Numbered from the stretch's first letter, positions 1 through 9,180 are shown. The stretch: DNA of 64,000 nucleotides from JASGTU01 sp963821815 (GCA_963821815.1 CAWGFG010000006.1:3100001-3164000), one strand, 5' to 3'. Notes: generated by a model not told the origin, from the letters alone. Numbers and translations: made by a program.

Positions 1-1
1 G

Positions 2-484
2 ATGCCGCTGGACGTGACATCGGACGGAAAAGAATTGGACGTGCTCTTCACGGGGCAGGACCTCTACCTTGCCATCGGCGTCAACGGAGGTCCGGAGGCT
101 ATGCCCCGTCAGCCGCTTTTCTACGTGCCGTATGCGCACTATGCACGCAACAGCGATTACTTTAGCGGCAAGGATTCGAAGTGGCTCCCGTTGGCCTATG
201 GCGTTATCGATAGAGAGACAGGCGGCGTCGTGAACGGCAGCGGCAATTTCACCAGCAAATGGCGCGACGAGGCTGACCGAAAGTACTATGAGATTTTGAT
301 CGATGACGAATACTACTATCTCAATGACTACGTCACCATTGTGACGCCTATCTCACAAGAGGAGTGCCCCGATCCTACGCTTGCCCACACCAATTCCGAG
401 GACGGCAGGCTGGTGATTGACCTGAAGGACGGAAACGGAGCGCTAGTGAGGTGTAAGTTCCATTTCGTCACGTACAAGTTGTAG
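2..484 (+). CDS. Partial protein with tail-fibre-like PRQPL..VPYA motif
   Basis: The reading frame is open to the left edge, so the ATG at 2 may be internal and the gene is probably 5'-truncated. The visible 160 residues contain the segment AIGVNGGPEAMPRQPLFYVP followed by YAHYARN near residues 26-50. This resembles the short motif found in many bacterial secreted and tail-fibre-like proteins (PRQ-x-L-x-x-VPYA-x-x-A). A Tyr/Asp-rich stretch around residues 90-115 (KYYEILIDDEYYYLNDY) looks like a beta-rich tail. No catalytic motif is visible. The stop is only 3 bases before the next possible frame and about 60 bases before the start I prefer for the next secreted protein, so the two may be co-transcribed. 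Function unknown; extracellular location is inferred. Confidence 0.55.
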   Translation: MPLDVTSDGKELDVLFTGQDLYLAIGVNGGPEAMPRQPLFYVPYAHYARNSDYFSGKDSKWLPLAYGVIDRETGGVVNGSGNFTSKWRDEADRKYYEILIDDEYYYLNDYVTIVTPISQEECPDPTLAHTNSEDGRLVIDLKDGNGALVRCKFHFVTYKL

Positions 485-544
485 CGGATGAAGAAGCCGA
501 GACAGTTCGGTGCACCAATGTGTGAGGATGGAGCGTCATTAACT

Positions 545-934
545 ATGAAATCGAGACAGACGAAACGACGGAGATACCTGCGGGCGACATTCTTTGTACT
601 GGCAGTCGGATTGGCACTGAGCGTCAGTGCGATTGCCGCTGCACAGTCAACGCCCTACTATCAGTTCGGCTGTTGGGGTGTGATGAGCACCGGTGGCGGG
701 TATACGCAAATTGCCCAGCCTGACGGGTCAAACCTGCTCTATGGCAGCATGGGCATCTGGTCCGGCGGTACTAGTGCGAATGCCGACTACACCATCAGCA
801 CCGGACATCTCGGACCGTTCGCTTATGGCGCCGAAGAAATGACCGGTAGCGCGATCGAAAACGACACCGCCCCGACACTCTATCTGCCCTTTGTGGGGAA
901 CTTTGTTGAGGTTGTGTACGTATGTCCATATTAG
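545..934 (+). CDS. Small secreted protein of unknown function
   Basis: A 129-residue protein if it starts at the ATG at 545. An earlier in-frame start at 488 would put about 19 atypical residues in front of a good signal peptide. From 545 the N-terminus is strongly basic (KSRQTKRRRY), followed by a hydrophobic stretch of about 20 residues ending in SAIAAAQ, a likely signal peptidase I site. The mature part, about 100 residues, is rich in Gly, Tyr, Ser and Thr, has only two Cys (one near its start, one near the C-terminus), and shows no family I recognise. It follows the preceding gene closely and is probably exported with it. Function unknown. Confidence 0.6.
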   Translation: MKSRQTKRRRYLRATFFVLAVGLALSVSAIAAAQSTPYYQFGCWGVMSTGGGYTQIAQPDGSNLLYGSMGIWSGGTSANADYTISTGHLGPFAYGAEEMTGSAIENDTAPTLYLPFVGNFVEVVYVCPY

Positions 935-1472
935 GCAGGTAAGGGCGAAAGCGACATAGCATCAAACTGCAGCGCAAACAAGCGACAGGACAATAGAGCA
1001 GTGTTGAATGGCAGGCGTTGCTCATTTAATTGTGAGCGTCATTGCGGACATACGGTGAATCTGAACGCAAGATTGCGCTCGAACCATTCTGCAGGCTGGC
1101 GTCTCAGTTGCTTACGACTTTGGTCAACCGTGATGATCATGTTTCTGCACGGAGGCGGGGTCTGCGATAATACCTCGGCCTAGTTGCACTTAATAGGTGG
1201 ACTTTGAGGATTCGACCGAACACGCAGTTTAATCTGAGCAGTCTGCAAACCTGGTACAGCGCGCTTCTTAATCAGTTTCTGGCATAGAATAAAATCACTC
1301 GACAGCATTTCGAGAAATACGCCTTGGTGCATTTCTCAATATCCTCCTGAAGAGCTCCCGGTTGTACGAGTTGTGGTACAAATAAAAGCAACACATCCAC
1401 AATTACAACTTCCGGAAGTAAAATTCAACGACATTGCATTACCGATAGAGATTGTTTATGAAAGGGGAAAGT
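935..1472. other. Intergenic region, 538 bp
   Basis: I see no credible gene here; the short open frames lack ribosome-binding sites and recognisable products. An inverted repeat TTGTAC-N8-GTACAA lies at 1362-1381, about 90 bases upstream of the PA14-protein start, and could be an operator or a weak hairpin. The stretch before the next start is AT-rich, as expected for a promoter. Confidence 0.4.
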
Positions 1473-2966
1473 ATGGAGCATAGGAAAATACGCAGCCTTC
1501 TCAGCATTGCCATTCTGACGGCGCTTGCTGCCATCGTCTGGATTGCGCCTGTTCAGGCCGCGCCAACACAGCAAGACAACACAACTCCCGTCTATGCGCT
1601 GCCGGGAATTCTGCGCGTGGCGTCCAACCAGCCATTCGGCACCTACCTGGTCGCTAGCGACGGCTCGCTCTATGGCCTTTCCGGTGAAACGCCTGCCGTC
1701 GAGGACCAGATCGTCAACTATCGCGAAAACGATCCGGGTGCGACGGTCAAGGTCTGGGGCACACTTTACCCAGACGGACAATCTTCGAATGTTGCCGAGA
1801 TAATCGTAAAGAGCATTCAGCCTGTAGACAGTTCAGCGACAGCCGTGCCCGCCCCGGCGTCTACTGCACCCAGTGTCATCGTGCGCTTTCAGGCTGTCAA
1901 CGTGCGCGCCGGCCCCAGCCTTAACTATGCAGTCATCGGCGAGCGTTCACTGGGCGATGTGTGCGCCATCGCCGGCAGCAACTCGGATCAGTCCTGGTGG
2001 CAGATTCAGTGCCCGGACGGGTTGATTGGTTGGATGGCCGACGAGGTTGTGCGCGTGACCGGTGATACGAGCAACGTGCCCGTTGTTGCGTCGCCGCCAC
2101 CGCCGCCGGTTGCGCCTACACCTACGCCGCCTCCGTCGACAGGCGCCTGGTTGGTGAATTATTTCGCCAACCGTGACCTTGCCGGCAATCCAGTATTGAC
2201 CCAAAACGTGGATAATATTCAGTTCAATTGGGGCTCCGGGTCACCTGGACCCAGCGTACCTGTAGACAACTTCTCCGCCCGATTCCAGCGGACTATGTCG
2301 TTTACATCAGGCATCTACGAGTTCCGCGCCACATATGACGATGGAATTCGTATCTATGTGGACGGGCAGGTGATCTTAAATGACTGGCAAGATGGATCAG
2401 CGCGATCGTCGTCTACGCAAGTATCTCTTTCCGGTCAACACGATATTCGGGTTGAGTACTTCGAAGCTACTGGAACGGCAGCCATCGTTGTGACAATCGC
2501 TCTGCTGAACGAATCGGCAGACTGGAATGCAACCTACTTCAATAACACAAATCTTTCCGGATCAGCGGCGCTGACTCGAGGGGAAGCCCGCGGCTCGAGG
2601 TATCCACTTGACTATAATTGGGGAGATGGATCACCGGCTCCCGGTGTTGTCAACAGTGATAACTTCTCCGCACGCTGGGTAGGTAGCTTCCACTTTGACC
2701 CGGGCAACTATACATTTCAGGTCAACGTTGACGATGGCGCCAGATTGTATATCGATGGCATCCAGGTCATCAACGCCTGGTCAGACGGATACAAAGAGGT
2801 CAGCAACGTCTTTAACGGAATCGGCGAAGGCAGTCATCAGATCACAGTCGAGTACTATGAGCGCACTGGCGGCGCTTCGATTCGTGCCTGGTGGTGGCTT
2901 GGCTCCAGCGGTGGCGGAGGACAACCGGCGCCCCCGCCGTCACAGGGTCGCCCACGCGATCAATAG
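1473..2966 (+). CDS. Secreted SH3 / double PA14 domain protein
   Basis: I place the start at the ATG at 1473 because AGGGGAAAG precedes it at good spacing; TTG at 1452 and ATG at 1458 are in-frame alternatives. Residues 1-29 are a signal peptide ending APVQA. After about 100 residues comes a bacterial SH3 domain (residues ~130-195, with NVRAGPSLNYAVIG and WWQIQCPDGLIGWM), then a Pro-rich linker, then two PA14 domains (about 220-335 and 345-475). Both have the usual DDGxRxYxDG core: YDDGIRIYVDGQVILNDW and DDGARLYIDGIQVINAW. PA14 domains generally bind carbohydrate and SH3b domains bind peptidoglycan or protein, so a cell-surface glycan-binding role is likely. No catalytic domain is visible. 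A strong terminator follows 41 bases downstream. Confidence 0.85.
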   Translation: MEHRKIRSLLSIAILTALAAIVWIAPVQAAPTQQDNTTPVYALPGILRVASNQPFGTYLVASDGSLYGLSGETPAVEDQIVNYRENDPGATVKVWGTLYPDGQSSNVAEIIVKSIQPVDSSATAVPAPASTAPSVIVRFQAVNVRAGPSLNYAVIGERSLGDVCAIAGSNSDQSWWQIQCPDGLIGWMADEVVRVTGDTSNVPVVASPPPPPVAPTPTPPPSTGAWLVNYFANRDLAGNPVLTQNVDNIQFNWGSGSPGPSVPVDNFSARFQRTMSFTSGIYEFRATYDDGIRIYVDGQVILNDWQDGSARSSSTQVSLSGQHDIRVEYFEATGTAAIVVTIALLNESADWNATYFNNTNLSGSAALTRGEARGSRYPLDYNWGDGSPAPGVVNSDNFSARWVGSFHFDPGNYTFQVNVDDGARLYIDGIQVINAWSDGYKEVSNVFNGIGEGSHQITVEYYERTGGASIRAWWWLGSSGGGGQPAPPPSQGRPRDQ

Positions 2967-3007
2967 TCGTGTGAGCAAGACTGAGCTAGATCGACTGTAG
3001 CATATGT

Positions 3008-3040
3008 AGAGCCCGCATTTTGAAAATGCGGGCTCTTTAT
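3008..3040 (+). terminator. Rho-independent terminator
   Basis: A perfect 14-bp inverted repeat, AGAGCCCGCATTTT (3008-3021) and its complement at 3023-3036, is followed by TTAT. It sits just after the SH3/PA14 gene and before the convergent VOC gene, so it could act in both directions. A loop of a few bases forms if the central A/T pairs stay open. Confidence 0.85.
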
Positions 3041-3113
3041 CGTACAGCATAAATCAAAGTATATTGCGTCGACCAAATGTAGTTTTACGCTACATAAAGG
3101 ACACGATGCGTCA

Positions 3114-3488
3114 TTACTCGACGCGTGGATCCTCAAACAACTCAATCAGGTTGCTGTCCGGGTCGAAGAAGAAGCAGAGGCGCACGTCTTTGAAGTTGCG
3201 CGGTTCGTCTCTGAAGGTGACGCCTTTTCCAACTAGCTCCGCATAGGCATCGTCCACACTGTCCACATGCAGCGCAAGATGATCCCAGCCGCCGGTCGGT
3301 CGCGTTTCTGCTGTGGATGACTCTCTGCCGATAAGCTCGATGGTGGAGCTACCGATGTCGAAAAATACGATGGGCACGTCGGGCCATTCACGCACTTCGG
3401 CCAAGCCGAGCGTATCTGCATAAAACTTGCGCATTTCATTGAAGTGCGGTGTGACAAGACCGATATGATGGGCTGCTTTGACTTTCAC
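3114..3488 (-). CDS. VOC family (glyoxalase/bleomycin-resistance fold) protein
   Basis: A 124-residue protein starting with GTG at 3488, with AAAGGGA upstream. It has the paired beta-alpha-beta-beta-beta units of the vicinal oxygen chelate fold. Candidate metal ligands are the His of HHIGLV (residues 7-8), the Glu of STIELIG (~52), the His of HLALHV (~72) and the Glu of NLIELFE (~118), the usual H/E/H/E set. Members include glyoxalases, dioxygenases and resistance proteins, and the substrate cannot be read from the sequence. It lies between convergent and divergent neighbours without an obvious operon. Confidence 0.85.
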   Translation of the reverse strand: MKVKAAHHIGLVTPHFNEMRKFYADTLGLAEVREWPDVPIVFFDIGSSTIELIGRESSTAETRPTGGWDHLALHVDSVDDAYAELVGKGVTFRDEPRNFKDVRLCFFFDPDSNLIELFEDPRVE

Positions 3489-3600
3489 TGAACGAGATCC
3501 CTTTCTATTTATGACTGTTATTTTCGACTACTGTTCACAACGTGTTCATGTGGATCGATAGCTATGGTTATCCGGCTGTTGTGCGATGAACGGAATGCGA

Positions 3601-4677
3601 CTACAGCGCAATCTCATGGCCGCTAGCGGCGGAGCGCATGATGGCGTCGACAATGCGCACGCTAATCAGCGCCTCCTCCGGCGTAACGATTGTCGCGTTG
3701 GGTTCACCGTTGAGATAACCGACGAAGTTCTCGATAAGACGGTTATAGCTGCTGATGGGGTCGCCTGGCACGGTGGTTTCTACGTGCGCTTCCTGACCAT
3801 TGAGAATGGTATAGAGGTCGATGCCTTCCTTGTTGCCCATCCTGGCTCCGGCTTCGGTACCATATAGCTCCGTATAGAACTGCTCCGGCATGTGGGCAGC
3901 CCAGGATACTTGGAACTGCAGCGCTGCGCCGTTTGCGAAGCGTATGAACGCCCAGGCCAAGTCGTCCACATCGAAGCGGGCGCCACTATCGGCAGCCGAG
4001 ATATCTGAACCCCAACCGCCCAGCCCGAGGCCCCGCGTGCCGAACTTGGCGTAGCTGACGCCGGAGACGGTTACAGGCTGCGGGTAGTCCATGAGATAAA
4101 GTGCGCGGTCCAGCGCGTGAACCCCAATATCCAGCAGGCTGCCGCCGCCAGCCAGTTCCCTGTTGGTGAACCAGCTTCCGTAGCCGGGGATGCCGGAACG
4201 GCGCTGCCAAACGGTTCTGGCGGCATAGATTTCGCCGAAGTAGCCGCTGTCCACATGCGCTTTGGCCGCCTGCATGGGGGCTGAAAAACGGTAGTGAGTG
4301 CCTACATTGAGCGTCAAGCCCTTATCGGCAGCCAACGACATCATCTCCACGGCGTCTGCGTAAGTGAGAGCAAGCGGTTTCTCGCACAGCACATGCGAAC
4401 CGGCTTCCAATGCAGCCATGGTCATCGGCTTGTGGAATACGTTCGGTGTCGCCACCACAGTGATATCCGGTTTGATCTCCGCAAGCATCTTCTCGTAGTC
4501 CGTGAAGACTTGGGGTATATTCGTTTCGTCCGCCACGGCATAGGCGCGTGCTTCGTTTACGTCGCACAGTGCCACAGCCTCGACACCGCCCAGTCGTGTG
4601 AAGCCGGGGATGTGGGCCCACCGTACGATGGTTCCCGCGCCAATAAACGCGACTCGCCAATTCTTCGTTTCGCTCAT
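3601..4677 (-). CDS. Gfo/Idh/MocA family NAD(P)-dependent oxidoreductase
   Basis: I choose the ATG at 4677, which has GAGGCG upstream, over a TTG at 4701. The N-terminal Rossmann domain carries the dinucleotide signature GAGTIVRWAHIPGF at about residue 13. The family motif EKPLALT lies near residue 100, and its Lys is usually catalytic. The C-terminal alpha/beta domain contains GGGSLLDIGVHALD around residue 180, typical of sugar or inositol dehydrogenases. The enzyme most likely oxidises or reduces a cyclic polyol or sugar hydroxyl with NAD(P). It lies 71 bases downstream of lutC on the same strand and may be co-transcribed with the lut operon. The exact substrate is unknown. Confidence 0.88.
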   Translation of the reverse strand: MSETKNWRVAFIGAGTIVRWAHIPGFTRLGGVEAVALCDVNEARAYAVADETNIPQVFTDYEKMLAEIKPDITVVATPNVFHKPMTMAALEAGSHVLCEKPLALTYADAVEMMSLAADKGLTLNVGTHYRFSAPMQAAKAHVDSGYFGEIYAARTVWQRRSGIPGYGSWFTNRELAGGGSLLDIGVHALDRALYLMDYPQPVTVSGVSYAKFGTRGLGLGGWGSDISAADSGARFDVDDLAWAFIRFANGAALQFQVSWAAHMPEQFYTELYGTEAGARMGNKEGIDLYTILNGQEAHVETTVPGDPISSYNRLIENFVGYLNGEPNATIVTPEEALISVRIVDAIMRSAASGHEIAL

Positions 4678-4747
4678 TCGGTTCGCCTCATGTTTGGTCA
4701 ACTCTGGAGTATTTGATTGACTGAATTTAGTTGCGTATCACTCGGTC

Positions 4748-5650
4748 CTAGACACTGAAGCCTGGATCATCGCCGGGATTGTCCCTGTCGTGTCCCGGAT
4801 AGTTTTCGTCTTGGTTCTCATCGAGAGTGTTGTTCGTATCGTCGTCTTGGATCTGTAAGAGCTCGTCTTGTCTCACTGGCTGCGGCTCCGGCGGCGTGTC
4901 ATCGAAGAGGATGGCGTGGACATGCTTTGGCCCATGCACACCGAGCGTGAGATGCATCTCGATGTCAGCCGACTTGCTCGGACCAGTAATTACCGTAATG
5001 TTGGCGTTGCTTCGCAGCAGCTGTTCGAGGTCGCTCTCTTCACGCTGGACTGCCATCCATGCTTCAACCGTTTGGTAAAGCCGGCTAAACGGTATCAGCG
5101 CAGCGTGGTAGTAGGGTAGAAGACTGGCAACGCGCGGCTTGCCTTTGCCGCTAACCATGAGCATTGAGCCGGTGCTGGCGAACGCCGCATCAACACTGGT
5201 GACGCCATAGCGGATGTGGCGGACGGCGTCGCGCTCCTCGACGGTGTCCACCGATTCAGGCGTTACCAGGTGCAGATATATATCCGCCAGCGCTTCAGTC
5301 AAACCTGGCACGGGCAGCAAGTCCGGGTCCCAGGAGAGTACGCTTCGTTCCTGACCCGTTTGGATGACGGCCCCCTTCTTCGCGGACTCGTCAAGTTCGA
5401 TCCACGTATTCAAGCGGTGGAGCAGCGACAGTCGCGCTTCCGCCGGCGAATCCGCGACCTCATAGGTGCCATGCAGCGTGGTCAACTCCGCGCCGAAACG
5501 GTGTGCCAGATCATGGAGTTCACCAGTGGCGGAGGTCACGGTCATCCGTGACATGAACGTTAGCGGCGGTGTCAACTGCGGTGGAAAGCGCAGGCTCGGT
5601 TCTGATAGGCTGCTGCGCAGTTTGCCCAGGATTTCGTCTCTTGACCTCAT
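4748..5650 (-). CDS. lutC: LutC/YkgG-type LUD domain protein of lactate oxidation
   Basis: The third subunit of the LutABC complex that oxidises L-lactate to pyruvate. I place the start at 5650, preceded by GGAG at 9 bases; an in-frame ATG at 5665 would overlap the end of lutB. The LUD domain spans roughly residues 80-250 and includes VTSVDAAFASTGSMLM and ITGPSKSADIEMHLTLGVHG, the conserved TGPSxTADIE-like segment. The last ~45 residues are unusually acidic and Asn/Asp-rich (DDDTNNTLDENQDENY), an extension I do not expect in ordinary LutC. It is the final gene of the lutA-lutB-lutC run. Confidence 0.9.
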   Translation of the reverse strand: MRSRDEILGKLRSSLSEPSLRFPPQLTPPLTFMSRMTVTSATGELHDLAHRFGAELTTLHGTYEVADSPAEARLSLLHRLNTWIELDESAKKGAVIQTGQERSVLSWDPDLLPVPGLTEALADIYLHLVTPESVDTVEERDAVRHIRYGVTSVDAAFASTGSMLMVSGKGKPRVASLLPYYHAALIPFSRLYQTVEAWMAVQREESDLEQLLRSNANITVITGPSKSADIEMHLTLGVHGPKHVHAILFDDTPPEPQPVRQDELLQIQDDDTNNTLDENQDENYPGHDRDNPGDDPGFSV

Positions 5651-5669
5651 ATAATTGTGCTCCATTGGC

Positions 5670-7151
5670 CTATTCGCCAACTGCGTTCGGCTCCTGACCG
5701 GCTGCATTCTTCGGCGACTGCGACTCGCGCTTTGCCATTCGCTCCGCCCACTGAGCACGGAAGCTCTTCTTGGCCAGCGTAGGGAAACGCCGGCTGTCGG
5801 TCCAGCCGGAAAATGGCGGCGGAACGTAGCGTATCGACCCGCCTTCGAGAGATGACAGGATGCTTGTGCCAAAGCTGCCAAGCTTGCCGGCGTTCTCGAA
5901 GAGGCTGCGGCTCTGTGCCATCCTGTTGTACGCCTGAATGCCGACCTTTTCCGCCCACGGCGACCTGCCCTCCTGCACATAGTAGGCGCGCAGGTCTAGC
6001 AGCAGGCGCGGTATGTCGATCTTTACAGGACATACTTCGTGACAGGCGCCACACAGTGAACTGGCGCTAGGCAGCTTATAAACATCCTTGGCGTCCGCTT
6101 CCAAAATGGGGCTGATGACAGAGCCGATAGGTCCGCCGTAGGTGGCGCCGTAGGCGTGCCCGCCGATGGCGCGATAGACGGGGCAGATATTGAAGCAGGC
6201 GCCGCAGCGAATGCACATAAGCGCCTCGCCGTAGCCGCGGGCCAGAATGTCGCTGCGCCCATTGTCCAGCAGCACAACATGAAACTCTTCTGGACCATCC
6301 GTATCTCCAGACTGGCGCGGACCGCTGGTCATGGAGAGATAGACGGTGAACTGTTGGCCAGTGGAACTGCGACAGAGCGCCTGATACTGCACAAAGGCGT
6401 CTTCCAACGTCGGTACCAGCTTTTCGATGCCCATGATGGCTACGTAGGTCTTGGGCAGCGTCGACACCATGCGACCATTGCCCTCGTTGGTTGCGATGCA
6501 GACCGTGCCTGTGTTGGCGATGCCGAAGTTGCAGCCGCTGATGGCCATGTCAGCGCTCAAAAACTCGCGGCGCATGCGCACTCGCGCGGCTGCACACATC
6601 GTCTCCGGGTCCATGGTCGGCTGTATGTCCAAATGCTCCTGAAAGACCTCGCTGATGTCTTCGATGCGCATATGAGCGGCAGGCGCCACAATGTGGCTAG
6701 GCGGATCACCGGCAAGTTGCACGATGTATTCGCCCAAGTCGGTTTCCACTACCGTCATACCCGCGCCTTCCAACGCCTCATTCAGGTGGATCTCCTCGGT
6801 CACCATGGACTTGGACTTGATGACCTTGCGCACGGATTTCTCGCGTGCGATGTCCAGGACGATTTGGTTGGCTTCGTCTGCGTCCTTTGCCCAGTGGACG
6901 TGGCCGCCGTTCTCGATGATGTTGGCTTCGAACTGCTCGAGCAAGTCCGGCAGATAACGGATGACATATTCTTTCATCTGCCGAGTTTGATCGCGCAGCA
7001 GGGGACCGTCGACGGCGCCCATGGCTGCGACGCGCGAGTCGCTCAGGTGTATTGTGGAGCGGGGCAGAACGGACTTGAGCCTCTTGTTGTTCAGCGCCTC
7101 GTGTACCCGCTGCTTGTATGGGGCATTTTTCAGTTCACTAGCTGTTGACAT
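5670..7151 (-). CDS. lutB: LutB iron-sulfur lactate utilization protein
   Basis: A 493-residue protein. The start ATG at 7151 has GGGA upstream; a longer frame runs into lutA. The N-terminal LUD domain (about 60-290) includes DMAISGCNFGIANTGTVC. It is followed by two [4Fe-4S] motifs: CIRCGACFNICPVY near residue 305 and CGACHEVCPVKID near residue 355. In the known LutABC/YkgEFG system this subunit passes electrons from lactate through Fe-S clusters. It begins 14 bases after lutA and overlaps the region just before lutC, so the three are one operon on the minus strand. Confidence 0.95.
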   Translation of the reverse strand: MSTASELKNAPYKQRVHEALNNKRLKSVLPRSTIHLSDSRVAAMGAVDGPLLRDQTRQMKEYVIRYLPDLLEQFEANIIENGGHVHWAKDADEANQIVLDIAREKSVRKVIKSKSMVTEEIHLNEALEGAGMTVVETDLGEYIVQLAGDPPSHIVAPAAHMRIEDISEVFQEHLDIQPTMDPETMCAAARVRMRREFLSADMAISGCNFGIANTGTVCIATNEGNGRMVSTLPKTYVAIMGIEKLVPTLEDAFVQYQALCRSSTGQQFTVYLSMTSGPRQSGDTDGPEEFHVVLLDNGRSDILARGYGEALMCIRCGACFNICPVYRAIGGHAYGATYGGPIGSVISPILEADAKDVYKLPSASSLCGACHEVCPVKIDIPRLLLDLRAYYVQEGRSPWAEKVGIQAYNRMAQSRSLFENAGKLGSFGTSILSSLEGGSIRYVPPPFSGWTDSRRFPTLAKKSFRAQWAERMAKRESQSPKNAAGQEPNAVGE

Positions 7152-7165
7152 AGGCTGTTCCCAGT

Positions 7166-8149
7166 TTAACGAATATCCTGCCAACGTCGCGGTCGCTGAT
7201 TGCTCTCAGAATCGTCCGAGTCTTCTGGCAGCGCTTGGTGCGGCATGAGCTTTGCAGCTTCTTCCGGCGTCAACTCCGGCGCCGGTGGCGCAGCTTGTGG
7301 TCGCGGTTGTTCTCCGGCACGCGCTGGCACGGCAGCATACGACCCAGAATCGGGAGTCGCGTCATCCTGTGACGGTCGATAGTTGAGAATCTGTGCGATA
7401 TGGACGGCGCGAATCGTCTGTCCCTGCTTCTCCAGCAAGCCGTTGATGTGCGTCATGCAACTAACGTCGCATAATGTCACAACATCGGCATCAGATTGTG
7501 CAATGTGCAGTGTCTTGCGCTGGCCCATTTCAGAGCTAATCTCCGCATTCTTGATGGCGAACAGTCCGCCAAAGCCGCAGCATTCATCGTGCGCAGCCAT
7601 TTCGATAAACTCTGCACCGGGAATGTGGTTGAGCAGCGCGCGCGGTTGCTGCGCCACTTCCATCTCGCGCAGCGTATGGCAGGACGAATGGAACGTAATC
7701 TTGCCTGTGAACTCCGAACCTGTATCGGTGACGCCGAGCACGTCCACCAGGAACTCTGTGAGTTCGAACGTTACCTCGGCTAAGGCTTCTGCTCGCTGCC
7801 GTTTGCGCTCCATGCCCGGCTCTTCGAAGAGGACCGGATAGTACTGAACGACCATGCCGCCGCAACTGCCGCTAGGCGTTACGATGGCGTCCACGACTCC
7901 CTTTGTGATGAAGGGCTCGAAGACGTCCATGAAGTGTTCGGCCATGGCGCGGGCTTCGTCGCGATAGCCGGCGTTGAAGGCTGGCTGACCGCAGCATGTC
8001 TGTTCATAGGGGAAGACGACTTCGACGCCGGCGCGCTCGAGCAATTCGACCGCGTCCATGCCCACGTCGGGATAAACCATGTCGACCATGCAGGTGACAA
8101 AGAGGGCCACGCGCTTGGGCGGTGTGTCAAAGTGTTTGCGTTTTCTCAT
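7166..8149 (-). CDS. lutA: LutA (CCG-domain) lactate utilization subunit
   Basis: A 327-residue protein. I take the ATG at 8149 because homologues begin close to the VALFVTCMVD segment; an ATG at 8206 adds 19 atypical residues, and neither has a convincing ribosome-binding site. It has the two cysteine-rich CCG motifs of the GlpC/HdrB type: the first around YEQTCCGQPAFNAG, the second around HDECCGFGGLF. Each is accompanied by further Cys (SGSCGG, SSCH). These bind Fe-S clusters in the complex that turns lactate into pyruvate. A Pro/Ala-rich C-terminal tail of ~60 residues follows the last conserved region and is unusual. First gene of lutABC. Confidence 0.93.
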   Translation of the reverse strand: MRKRKHFDTPPKRVALFVTCMVDMVYPDVGMDAVELLERAGVEVVFPYEQTCCGQPAFNAGYRDEARAMAEHFMDVFEPFITKGVVDAIVTPSGSCGGMVVQYYPVLFEEPGMERKRQRAEALAEVTFELTEFLVDVLGVTDTGSEFTGKITFHSSCHTLREMEVAQQPRALLNHIPGAEFIEMAAHDECCGFGGLFAIKNAEISSEMGQRKTLHIAQSDADVVTLCDVSCMTHINGLLEKQGQTIRAVHIAQILNYRPSQDDATPDSGSYAAVPARAGEQPRPQAAPPAPELTPEEAAKLMPHQALPEDSDDSESNQRPRRWQDIR

Positions 8150-8351
8150 GATTGAAGGCGTATCAGAAGGCGTATTAGTATAGCGGCCGAGTCCATTGCG
8201 AAACATTATGACATGACGGTCAAAGCGCGTCCAATTGTAGGATACAGAACTAACGTTCGTTAAGGCTGTGAGTTTGCTCTATATGTCTGACGAACATAGA
8301 ATGGAGAGAGAAAAGAATCCTCTTACCGATACTAGCACAAAGGACATCACT

Positions 8352-8791
8352 ATGTTTCAGCAAATCATACTCATTGGCAACCTGGGACGAGATCCAGAAA
8401 TGCGCTATACGCCAAGCGGCGTGCCCGTCACCGATTTCTCTGTTGGCAGTCAGTAGGAGATGGACTGGACAGGACGGTCAGCAGCAGGAGAAGACTGTTT
8501 GGTTCCGCGTCACAGCTTGGCGGCGACAGGCTGAGCTAGCCAGCCAATATCTTACCAAAGGACGGCAGGTGATGGTCATCGGCGAGGTCGAGGAGCCGGA
8601 CGTTTGGCAGGATCGGGAGGGCAACCATCGAGCGTCTTTGCAGGTAACAGCTCGAACCATACAATTCATTGGGCAGCCGGGCTGACGCTGAGATGGGTAG
8701 CGATGGCGGCGGTGGCGAAGCTTCAACCAAGCCGGTCCGGATATGCTCGTCCTCAGGAGATGTGGAAGACACCGACGACATTCCATTCTAG
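8352..8791 (+). pseudogene. ssb: Single-stranded DNA-binding protein, two frameshifts
   Basis: Residues 1-34 (MFQQIILIGNLGRDPEMRYT onward) match the N-terminus of the SSB OB-fold, but the frame stops at TAG 8454. Skipping one base (T at 8454) continues as RRWTGQDGQQQEKTVWFRVT and the rest of the OB-fold. That frame stops at 8683, while skipping one more base (A at 8668) gives FLGSRADAEMGSDGGGG and ends in DVEDTDDIPF, the classic acidic SSB tail that binds partner proteins. The corrected gene is 145 codons. Two insertions with everything else intact suggest sequence error or very recent damage. Programmed frameshifting is a remote alternative. Confidence 0.85.
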
Positions 8792-8807
8792 ACGATGGAA
8801 CCAAATC

Positions 8808-8840
8808 GCCTCCAGGAAGCTGCAGTTGCTTTCTGGAGGC
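8808..8840. terminator. Hairpin between convergent ssb and cupin genes
   Basis: The arms GCCTCCAGGAAGC (8808-8820) and its near-complement at 8828-8840 pair 12 of 13 bases around a 7-base loop. It lies exactly between the ends of two convergent genes and probably stops transcription from both sides. Confidence 0.6.
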
Positions 8841-8856
8841 TGTATGTTAGTGGAAG

Positions 8857-9180
8857 CTACATGTAATCCTCTCGCGGCGGGCTGAAGATGTCCAGCACTC
8901 TGCACGGCGCATCGCCAGCGACGGCGCTATGCGGCGTGTCGCCCGGGATGATGTAGACATCGCCAGGTTTGAGCAACTTGGTCTCGTCGCCAATGGTGAA
9001 CTCCAGCTCGCCGTCCAGGATAATACCAGCCTGCTCGTGAGGATGGTTGTGCGTGGGCAACTGCGCATTCGGCGCCAGGTCCACGACCATGGTCATAATG
9101 TTCTCGCCCCAGTAGATGCGCGCCACGATCCCTTCGAACAGTTCTTTTCCTTGGCTTTCAGCCGGTGTGTAGAATGGCAT
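8857..9180 (-). CDS. Small cupin-domain protein
   Basis: A 107-residue single-domain cupin. The start is the ATG at 9180 because AGGGGA lies 7 bases upstream; a longer frame to 9225 has no such signal. Cupin motif 1 is visible as PTHNHPHEQAGIILDGELEF, giving the usual two His and one Glu metal ligands. Motif 2 is PGDVYIIPGDTPHSAV, giving the last His. Such proteins are metal-binding isomerases, dioxygenases or sensors, and nothing here picks one. It is convergent with ssb and follows the HAD phosphatase on the same strand. Confidence 0.85.
   Translation of the reverse strand: MPFYTPAESQGKELFEGIVARIYWGENIMTMVVDLAPNAQLPTHNHPHEQAGIILDGELEFTIGDETKLLKPGDVYIIPGDTPHSAVAGDAPCRVLDIFSPPREDYM

Noticed and set aside
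1001..1183. A 60-codon plus-strand frame after the small secreted protein
   Set aside because: No start signal and atypical composition; likely chance.
8440..8470. Programmed +1 frameshift in ssb
   Set aside because: Similar one-base breaks occur in five other unrelated genes with no shared slippery sequence, so a common sequence error is simpler.
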